Below, one piece after another: positions 1-5,239 of a DNA stretch of 7,616 nucleotides. Each line of letters opens with the position of its first letter. The stretch's first letter is position 1. The stretch spans positions 1 through 7,616 of the forward strand of contig CBDVBZ010000152.1 in NCBI GenBank assembly GCA_965372355.1, written 5' to 3'. The DNA is from CBDVBZ01 sp965372355. Lineage in GTDB: Bacteria > Krumholzibacteriota > Krumholzibacteriia > WVZY01. The position numbers and the translations under genes are program-made. The notes below the pieces were generated by a model. It saw only the letters and a program-made list of their open reading frames with translations, made no database searches and was not told the DNA's origin.

Positions 1-818
1 CCTCAGAAGACGAGCGCCGCCGCCTCGCTCTCGGTGAAAGCCCGATTCGGTTCGTTGACGAGCTCGTCACATCGATGGGCGTCCGCACGGCGAGAGCACG
101 ACTTCCCCGGGGCGTGAGCTCAATTTTCGTGAACTCTCCGGAAACCGGGTGCCTCGTGGTCGTGGATGAAGATGCCAGTGTCGGGCGCCGCCGTCTCAAC
201 TACGCACACGGTATGGCCCACGCCCTGTTCGATCGCCACCTACCGTGGCGGGTGTGCGGCACAGGTGCGGAGATGGAGTTTCAAGAGGTGCGAGCCAACG
301 CATTTGCGGGCGGTTTCCTGCTTCCCGAGCTCGGCGTGCGACGGTACCTCGAGACCTTGGGCAAAGAGACGCTTGGTCGATCGGGACCCGCGGTTCTTTC
401 CGTCTACTTCGACGGAGAGCGCGGGAGCCAGCGCGGTAACAACTTGCGCATCGACGGACGTGCGCGCGAGGGTCGGCACCCAATCACCCTCTCGGACTTG
501 ACGCTGGTCGCTCACTACTATGGTGCGACTCGCACCCTGACTGCTCACCGCTTGCGAAACCTCCGGCTCCTGAGCGATGAACAGCTCGAAAGGTTCGAGC
601 GAATGATCGATAGCGACACAGGTCGGGACGCACAGAAAACACTGGCGTTGAAGTCCGTAGCGTTCGAAACAGATTCTCTCCGTTCTCGACTGGCCGCGCT
701 CGCGGCCGAAGCCTACAACCGCGAACTCATCGACAGGGACGCGTTCAACAATTTCGCCGATGTCGCCGGCGTCCCCACCCATAATCGCCCTAACTTGCTG
801 GCGTTGAGTAGGCTCTGA
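1..818 (+). CDS. ImmA/IrrE-family metallopeptidase-like protein, 5' truncated by window edge
   Basis: The frame is open from base 3 through to the TGA at 816-818. The ATG at 75 is probably internal, because the in-frame codons before it read as protein and no SD precedes it. Family members often carry an N-terminal XRE-type helix-turn-helix followed by a zinc peptidase domain and cleave or sense repressors (known of the family); any such HTH would lie outside the window. Visible here (numbered from the ATG at 75) is H45-G-M-A-H49 in the setting RRRLNYAHGMAHALFDRH, where the family normally has HExxH. It is followed by EVRANAFAGGFLLPE, the usual third-ligand helix (E..AN.FA...L.P). The C-terminal part has the family-like YYGATRTLTAHRLRNLRLLS segment. 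The catalytic Glu is therefore replaced by Gly (GGT, 210-212) while the ligand His and Glu positions remain. The protein may be catalytically dead and act as a binding or sensor protein. The family call is firm; the activity is not. Confidence 0.8.
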   Translation, partial: SEDERRRLALGESPIRFVDELVTSMGVRTARARLPRGVSSIFVNSPETGCLVVVDEDASVGRRRLNYAHGMAHALFDRHLPWRVCGTGAEMEFQEVRANAFAGGFLLPELGVRRYLETLGKETLGRSGPAVLSVYFDGERGSQRGNNLRIDGRAREGRHPITLSDLTLVAHYYGATRTLTAHRLRNLRLLSDEQLERFERMIDSDTGRDAQKTLALKSVAFETDSLRSRLAALAAEAYNRELIDRDAFNNFADVAGVPTHNRPNLLALSRL

Positions 819-879
819 GAGCATTTCTAGCCCAGCGATTATGCAACGACACAAGTACGGGGTGAGGTGTTTATACAGT

Positions 880-1713
880 ATGGATAAAAGACCGGTTCTC
901 AATAAGGACATCATCGAGTTATTGGACTCTTTGTACGCGGAATATCGAGATCATCTGACAGAAATCATGCAGCGCGGCGATGGAAACGCCATGACCGGAT
1001 ACAACGCCAAGGGCGACCGGCAGCGCCGGTTCGACGTCTTGATCGACGAGTGGGTGCGGGACCGGTTGACCCGGCGAGGCGTGGACGGAGTCCTCTTGTC
1101 CGAGGAGTTTGACGACGTCGAGTTAGGAGCCCCCGGTGGTGGCCATTGTTTCGTCGTCGATCCCGTGGACGGGTCCGATAACTACGCTCGCGGCCTGCCG
1201 TTGGCGGCTCTTTCGATCGCGGTGTTGCCGCGCAGTGCCCCGCTCGCGCCGGAAAACGTGGTTCACGCGGTGGTCGGTGACGTCGCGGAACCGAGCCCGA
1301 TTCTCGCATCACGCGGCCAGGGTGCCCACCAAGATGGTCGCCGGTTGAAAACGTCTGGAGTGCGAAAGCTCCGTGACGCAGTGGTATCTTTCGAACTCAA
1401 CCACTGGAGTCCGGACCGCGCCCTCGCGGAAACGCTACATGTCTGTGCCGGTGTGCGCACCTATGGCTGCGCGTCACGAGCCATGTGTCTCGTGGCCACG
1501 GGAGCTCTCGACGCACACGTCGACGTCCGGCGCCGACTGACACCTGAAAGTTTTTTAGCCGCATCACTTGTGGTTATGGAGGCGGGAGGCCAGGTGGTCC
1601 AGCTCGACGGCTTACCGCTGGGACCTTTCGGCGGCCTGCAGGACCGTACAACCCTGATCGCGGCGGCAACGCCCCATTTAGTGAAGGAGATTATCAATGC
1701 GATTGTTGTCTAG
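880..1713 (+). CDS. Inositol-monophosphatase-family protein, candidate DIPP phosphatase
   Basis: A 277-aa protein of the Mg-dependent inositol monophosphatase/FBPase fold. Visible motifs, numbered from the chosen start, are KGD (44-46), SEE (74-76) and the signature DPVDGSDNY (94-102, matching DPxDGxxN), then the late helix ending EAGG (234-237). Where family members have a WD pair before that helix, this protein reads E223-S224, so the third Asp metal ligand appears absent. I chose ATG 880 over the in-frame ATG 841 because GAGGTG (864-869) lies 10 nt upstream and the protein then starts MDKRPVLNKD, whereas 841 has no SD. The 3' end overlaps the IPCT/DIPPS gene by 17 bp, which points to a shared substrate. 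I infer that it removes phosphate from di-myo-inositol-phosphate-phosphate, or supplies or recycles inositol. It could instead act on another sugar phosphate. It lies 61 bp after the ImmA-like gene, so co-transcription is possible. Confidence 0.82.
   Translation: MDKRPVLNKDIIELLDSLYAEYRDHLTEIMQRGDGNAMTGYNAKGDRQRRFDVLIDEWVRDRLTRRGVDGVLLSEEFDDVELGAPGGGHCFVVDPVDGSDNYARGLPLAALSIAVLPRSAPLAPENVVHAVVGDVAEPSPILASRGQGAHQDGRRLKTSGVRKLRDAVVSFELNHWSPDRALAETLHVCAGVRTYGCASRAMCLVATGALDAHVDVRRRLTPESFLAASLVVMEAGGQVVQLDGLPLGPFGGLQDRTTLIAAATPHLVKEIINAIVV
1684..1689 (+). promoter_or_regulatory. Shine-Dalgarno site for the IPCT/DIPPS gene
   Basis: AAGGAG sits inside the last codons of the phosphatase-like gene, 7 nt before the ATG at 1697. 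It supports that start and translational coupling across the 17-bp overlap (1697-1713). Confidence 0.75.
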
Positions 1714-3172
1714 GAAGGACGATAACCGACAATGTTCGGAGCTAATAGCGGTGATCCTGGCGGCGGGAAATGGATATCGGCTGCAGAACGGCTCGAACAT
1801 CATTCCCAAACCGCAGATCCGTGTAAGAGGCATTTCGCTGGCAGAGCGCTCCGTCGCCCAGCTTCGGGATGTGGGCATCAACCGGTTCGTGGTCGTGCTC
1901 GGCGCCAATGCGGGCTCCGTTCAAGCCCACTTTGAGCGTGTTGCGAAGCGGCGGTGCTGCACGATCGATTTCATCTTCGCAACGGACTGGTTACGGGGCA
2001 ACGGATGCTCGGCTGCCGCAGCCGAGTCGCTTGTCGGGAACGAACCGTTCCTCTTGACCATGGTTGACCATCTACTATCGCGCGAGCTGATTCTGAAACT
2101 TCTCTCCGAGCCACCAGCGCAAGCAATCGCCTTGGCAGTTGATTACGACAAAACCTGTATTCTTGACGAAGCCGATCTGACGAAAGTTCGCATCGATGAC
2201 AAGCATATTGCCGAAATCGGCAAAGATCTCAAGAAGTGGGACGCGGGTGACACAGGTCTCTTCTACTGCACGTCCGAGCTGTTCCGCGGTCTGTCCCGTG
2301 CGCGAGTACGAGGTCGCTTCTCCCTGACCGACGGCGTGCGCGAGTGTCTCACCGGCGGCGTGCGGGCGATCGACGTTACCGGTTGCCGATGGATCGACGT
2401 GGATACACATGAAGCCGTCCGCGAAGCAGTGGCCATGGTCGATGCGTCCCTGACGAAGGGCCGCGAAGACGGCCTCGTGTCGCAGTATTTGAACCGTCCG
2501 ATCTCCCGCGCGTTATCGAAGGTTCTCTCAGGAACCTCGGTGTCACCCAACCAGATCTCCGTGGGGTGCTTCCTTCTGGGACTTCTCGGCGCGGGTGCAC
2601 TGGCTCTCACCAACGTGTGGGCGTGGGTGGTCGGTGGGTTGCTCATTCAACTGGCATCCGTCGTTGACGGCTGCGACGGGGAGATCGCGCGAATCAAGCT
2701 TTTGCAAAGCTCCCGCGGTGCATGGCTGGACACGATGCTGGATCGTTATGCGGATCTAGCCGTCGGCATTGCCGTGACGTTCGCGGCATCCCGGCAGTAC
2801 TCTGCACCGTGGATCTGGCCCGCGGGTCTGGTTGCAATCATGAGCTTCCTGCTTGCAAGCTATGTGACCAAGGAGTACGAACTGAGGTTCGGGAAACCGT
2901 ATCCCAACAATCAACTCAACCGGTTGAAGCGGCGCGACCTACGAGTCCTCGTTATCGCTGTCGGAGCGCTACTGGCACAGCCTTTCCCAGCTCTGATCAT
3001 GATCGGTGCACTGACACACTTGGTTGTTCTGTGGATCATGATCGACGTGTGGCGCAAAGCGGGACAGCCTGTCGTTCCCGAATCGCTCAATAACTTGAAA
3101 ATACCGGGCGAAAGCGACGCACGATGGGAGGAAACCGAACTTGCGGGAGCTGCATCCCGGTCCTCGGAGTAG
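1697..3172 (+). CDS. Bifunctional inositol-1-phosphate cytidylyltransferase / DIPP synthase (IPCT-DIPPS)
   Basis: A 491-aa two-domain protein. Residues about 15-245 form a nucleotidyltransferase domain: LAAGNGYRL (21-29), PKP (37-39), GNG (101-103), MVDH (122-125), IGKDLKKWDAGDTGLF (174-189) and WIDVDT (232-237). Residues about 255-455 form a membrane CDP-alcohol phosphotransferase. It carries DG C DG..AR(x8)G(x3)D(x3)D with D324, D327, G328, A331, R332, G341, D345 and D349, and about six hydrophobic segments. This architecture and many local motifs (DGCDGEIAR, the SPNQ and NRPIS linker) match the characterised archaeal and thermophile IPCT/DIPPS enzymes. Those enzymes make CDP-inositol from CTP and L-myo-inositol-1-phosphate, then condense it with a second inositol phosphate to give di-myo-inositol-phosphate-phosphate. 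The first domain is cytosolic and the second lies in the membrane. The product, DIP, is an osmolyte/thermolyte in known producers. An alternative is a related enzyme making another inositol-phosphodiester or an inositol lipid. No inositol-1-phosphate synthase is in the window. Confidence 0.92.
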   Translation: MRLLSRKDDNRQCSELIAVILAAGNGYRLQNGSNIIPKPQIRVRGISLAERSVAQLRDVGINRFVVVLGANAGSVQAHFERVAKRRCCTIDFIFATDWLRGNGCSAAAAESLVGNEPFLLTMVDHLLSRELILKLLSEPPAQAIALAVDYDKTCILDEADLTKVRIDDKHIAEIGKDLKKWDAGDTGLFYCTSELFRGLSRARVRGRFSLTDGVRECLTGGVRAIDVTGCRWIDVDTHEAVREAVAMVDASLTKGREDGLVSQYLNRPISRALSKVLSGTSVSPNQISVGCFLLGLLGAGALALTNVWAWVVGGLLIQLASVVDGCDGEIARIKLLQSSRGAWLDTMLDRYADLAVGIAVTFAASRQYSAPWIWPAGLVAIMSFLLASYVTKEYELRFGKPYPNNQLNRLKRRDLRVLVIAVGALLAQPFPALIMIGALTHLVVLWIMIDVWRKAGQPVVPESLNNLKIPGESDARWEETELAGAASRSSE

Positions 3173-3215
3173 ACCGCTCCTCCCGTGAATCATGCCGGGG
3201 CGCGACTCAACTTGT

Positions 3216-3225
3216 TTGTATACAA
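3216..3225. promoter_or_regulatory. TTGTATACAA palindrome, operator-like
   Basis: A perfect 10-bp palindrome. Sites of this form are bound by some GntR-family repressors (known). No such regulator is in the window, so a regulatory role is only suggested. Confidence 0.25.
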
Positions 3226-3240
3226 TGGATTACGAAATGT

Positions 3241-3337
3241 CGCCCCCAAGTTGACGTCAAACGAACCGCCCGAGAATTTGCCGAGCCTCTTCTTGCGCCA
3301 TAAGGCCCAAGAAGAGGCCGCCGCCGCCAAGTTGACG
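3241..3337. repeat. Direct repeats flanking a strong hairpin
   Basis: A 16-nt direct repeat, CGCCCCCAAGTTGACG at 3241-3256 and CGCCGCCAAGTTGACG at 3322-3337 (15/16 identical), brackets a perfect inverted repeat. The arms are GCCTCTTCTTG at 3285-3295 and CAAGAAGAGGC at 3308-3318. The 12-nt loop can pair further (GCC ATAA GGC). The first direct repeat also contains half of the palindrome TTGACGTCAA (3251-3260). There is no T-tract on the right side, so this is not a standard intrinsic terminator. Confidence 0.6.
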
Positions 3338-3350
3338 AGGTTTGATCGGA

Positions 3351-3473
3351 AATTGAGATGGCGTCCCCAACGGGACGTCGCTCGAACCCTCCTGAGTATA
3401 ACAGAACTACAGCTTGAAGCGATAAAGGAGAGTGGGCCTCAGACCTATATAATTCAACAGCTTGAGCGGATGG
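3351..3473 (+). repeat. Dispersed intergenic repeat, copy A
   Basis: The 70 bp at 3361-3430 match 5152-5221 at 67 of 70 positions. The box begins with a hairpin (GCGTCCC CAAC GGGACGT, one G-U pair) and CTCGAACC, then an AT-richer part with GAGTATAACAGAAC. A second box at 3449-3473 (AATTCAACAGCTTGAGCGG) is shared with copy C. The TACAGCTTGAAGCG and AACAGCTTGAGCGG segments inside the copy resemble each other. It sits between IPCT/DIPPS and the saccharopine-dehydrogenase-like gene. Confidence 0.8.
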
Positions 3474-3570
3474 TTGTCTGACCGCACGAACCCCTTGCCG
3501 GGTAGGGTTCAAACTTCGCGGCGAACGAGACAAAAAGGGGTACAATTACCAGACGGGTTACCTCTAACGG

Positions 3571-3654
3571 TCGAGTCATCGGGGTGCACCCCGACGGATG
3601 GCCTCGGTGTTACTCTGACTCGAATGGCGTCAGCCGTCTTGGGGTCTCCTCAAG
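3571..3654 (+). promoter_or_regulatory. Hairpin-rich putative 5' leader of the saccharopine-dehydrogenase-like gene
   Basis: A 16-bp perfect palindrome, TCGGGGTGCACCCCGA (3579-3594), lies directly inside 8-bp complementary arms TCGAGTCA (3571-3578) and TGACTCGA (3616-3623). A further hairpin follows at 3638-3654 (CTTGGGG, loop TCT, CCTCAAG, with one G-U pair). The start codon is 39 nt beyond. This could be a structured leader RNA or an operator for a dimeric regulator. It does not match the lysine riboswitch motifs I looked for. Confidence 0.4.
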
Positions 3655-3681
3655 CACCGACGAAACGTTTAAAACCTCTTT

Positions 3682-3687
3682 AAAGGA
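3682..3687 (+). promoter_or_regulatory. Shine-Dalgarno site of the saccharopine-dehydrogenase-like gene
   Basis: AAAGGA lies 6 nt before ATG 3694 and fixes this start. The SD overlaps a small self-complementary stretch (CCTCTTTAAAGG), so it may be weakly occluded. Confidence 0.7.
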
Positions 3688-3693
3688 TTTACC

Positions 3694-5022
3694 ATGACCA
3701 CAGTTGCAATCGTTGGCGCGGGAATGATGACCAAACCGATGGTCGACTACTTTATCGACCGCTGCGGCTACCACGTCATCGTCGCCAACCGCACCCTGTC
3801 GAAGGCCGAGAAACTCATCGCCGGACGCCCGGAGGGAAAAGCTATCCCCTGGTCGACCGAGCACCCGGAAGTGCTCGACGATGTGATGGCCGAAGCCGAT
3901 CTCGCTATCAGCATGGTTCCCAAACCCGTTCACATCCACGTGGCTCGCGCCTGCCTTCGTCACGGCAAGCATATGCTCACGACGTCGTACGAGATCCTCG
4001 AACTCCTCGCCCTTGACGGCGAGGCCAAGGAGGCGGGCATCCTCATTCTCAACGAGCTGGGCGAGGTGCCCGGCATGGACCACTTCGGAACCCAACTCGT
4101 GCTGGACGAGGTCAAAGCCGAGAACGGACGTGTGATCAGCGTGAACTCTTATGGCAGCGGCCTGCCCGCGTTCGAGTTCAATCGTAATCCCTTCGGGTAC
4201 AAATTCTCGTGGGATCCGCGCACCGTGTTCGTTGCCGCGCAGACGCCGGGCGCTTACCTGGTGAACGGCAAGAAAGTGCACGTCGATGGCGACAAGTTGT
4301 TCGAGCACTTCTGGCTGGTCGACATCGAGGGACTGGGAACGTTCGAGTCTTACCCCAACAAGGACGTGGAGAAGTACGTGAAGCCGTTCGGGCTTCCCGA
4401 CGACGTGTCGTTCTACCGGGGGCTCCTTCGCTTCCCGGGCTACTGTAACAACATGCGGGCCATCGTTGCTCTGGGTCTCATGGAATCGGAGGATTCCCAC
4501 GACCTCGCTGGAAAGACCTATCGCCAGCTCATGGCATCACTGGTGGACACGAGAGATGTGGGCAACGTGGAGCATGCCGTGGCCACCTATCTCGGTGTCA
4601 ACCTCAACGCCGACATCATCCACAGCCTCAAGTGGCTCGGACTCTTCGACGACGCGCCCATTGCCATCGAACGTGGGGCCAACCTTGACGTGTTGTTGGA
4701 CCGAATGCTGGCCAGAATGTCCTATGAACCGGATGAGCGCGACATGATCCTCCTGCACATCGACGTTCTCGCGGAGTTCCCTGGCGGCCGGCGCGAACGA
4801 CGGCTGGCGACAATGCGCGTGGAAGGAATCCCCCACGGGGACTCGGCGATGTCACGTGCGGTCGCGCTGCCCGCCGCAATCGCCGCACGCATCGTTCTGG
4901 AGGGCGGGATACCGGATACCGGATGCCGGATGCCACCGACGCTCCCCACGTTGTATCGGCCCGCGCTGGAAGACCTGGCCTCGTTCGGGTATACATTTCA
5001 GCGCAAGACGCTTCGGGCTTGA
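3694..5022 (+). CDS. Saccharopine dehydrogenase-like protein (LYS9 type, NADP+/L-glutamate-forming)
   Basis: A 442-aa cytosolic oxidoreductase. The N-terminal Rossmann domain starts TTVAIVGAGMM with the GxG dinucleotide loop at residues 8-10, and ANRTLSKAEKL near 31-41 forms the end of beta-2. The central part carries NSYGSGLPA (from residue 151) and NPFGYKFSWDPR, equivalent to the conserved glycine-rich and NP.GYKFSW segments of LYS9-type saccharopine reductases. FESYPNKD and RFPGYCNNM follow, with ERDMILLHID near the C-terminus. Length is close to fungal LYS9 (about 446 aa). Known enzymes interconvert saccharopine with glutamate and 2-aminoadipate semialdehyde in lysine metabolism. No lysine-ketoglutarate reductase or other lysine gene is adjacent, so the real substrate is uncertain; bacterial relatives of unknown specificity exist. 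A heptamer tandem repeat (4907-4934) encodes the segment GGIPDTGCRMPP near residues 404-415. Confidence 0.85.
   Translation: MTTVAIVGAGMMTKPMVDYFIDRCGYHVIVANRTLSKAEKLIAGRPEGKAIPWSTEHPEVLDDVMAEADLAISMVPKPVHIHVARACLRHGKHMLTTSYEILELLALDGEAKEAGILILNELGEVPGMDHFGTQLVLDEVKAENGRVISVNSYGSGLPAFEFNRNPFGYKFSWDPRTVFVAAQTPGAYLVNGKKVHVDGDKLFEHFWLVDIEGLGTFESYPNKDVEKYVKPFGLPDDVSFYRGLLRFPGYCNNMRAIVALGLMESEDSHDLAGKTYRQLMASLVDTRDVGNVEHAVATYLGVNLNADIIHSLKWLGLFDDAPIAIERGANLDVLLDRMLARMSYEPDERDMILLHIDVLAEFPGGRRERRLATMRVEGIPHGDSAMSRAVALPAAIAARIVLEGGIPDTGCRMPPTLPTLYRPALEDLASFGYTFQRKTLRA
4907..4934 (+). repeat. Heptanucleotide tandem repeat (GGATRCC)x4 inside a gene
   Basis: Four uninterrupted heptamers, GGATACC twice then GGATGCC twice, lie in the 3' part of the saccharopine-dehydrogenase-like gene. 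Gain or loss of one 7-bp unit would shift the reading frame. Confidence 0.85.
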
Positions 5023-5030
5023 GAACAGTT

Positions 5031-5048
5031 AAGAGTTCCTCGGCTCTT
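5031..5048 (+). terminator. Weak hairpin after the saccharopine-dehydrogenase-like gene
   Basis: AAGAG (5031-5035) and CTCTT (5044-5048) can pair around an 8-nt loop, 8 nt after the stop codon, followed by only one further T. It is a marginal terminator candidate. Confidence 0.2.
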
Positions 5049-5151
5049 TGCACGAACGCTGGGCGGATGATGAGGACCAGAGAAACTCTCCGAAGAACGG
5101 AGCAGCGATTAGAAGACGGGATACCAACCGAAACCAATACACCGAGGGATA

Positions 5152-5221
5152 GCGTCCCCAACGGGACGTCGCTCGAACCATCCTGAGTATAACAGAACTA
5201 CAACTTGAAGCGACAAAGGAG
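5152..5221 (+). repeat. Dispersed intergenic repeat, copy B
   Basis: This copy is identical to 3361-3430 except at 3 of 70 positions, including the GCGTCCCCAACGGGACGT hairpin and GAGTATAACAGAACTACA. Similarity ends sharply after AAAGGAG, so the second box seen in copies A and C is missing. It sits in the 217-bp gap between two convergent genes, ending 18 bp from the radical SAM stop codon. Confidence 0.85.
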
Positions 5222-5239
5222 CGGAACCCGGCCCACGGA

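Larger units (their letters stand above)
3173..3693. other. 521-bp gene-free interval rich in repeats
   Basis: No convincing gene lies here. A 98-codon + frame (3185-3481) lacks an SD and runs into dispersed repeat copy A. The interval holds a TTGTATACAA palindrome, two 16-nt direct repeats around an 11-bp-arm hairpin, dispersed repeat copy A, and a hairpin-rich leader just before the saccharopine-dehydrogenase-like gene. No hairpin followed by a T-run was seen after the IPCT/DIPPS gene, so the end of that transcript is not defined by an obvious intrinsic terminator. Confidence 0.6.

Noticed and set aside
841..879. Upstream ATG 841 as start of the phosphatase-like gene
   Set aside because: No SD precedes it; ATG 880 has GAGGTG at a usable distance and gives a natural N-terminus.
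240..914. 224-codon minus frame opposite the ImmA-like gene
   Set aside because: The sense strand shows the conserved ImmA/IrrE pattern; the antisense frame has no family features or SD.
3361..3430. tRNA, because GGTTCGAGC on the minus strand looks like a T-loop
   Set aside because: The bases around the loop do not form a 5-bp T stem, and no acceptor or anticodon arms could be drawn.
3185..3481. 98-codon + frame after IPCT/DIPPS
   Set aside because: No SD, no recognisable motif, and its second half is dispersed repeat copy A and the hairpin, so coding is unlikely.
3541..3546. TACAAT as a -10 box before the saccharopine-dehydrogenase-like gene
   Set aside because: No -35-like hexamer lies 16-18 bp upstream, so it was not listed as a promoter.
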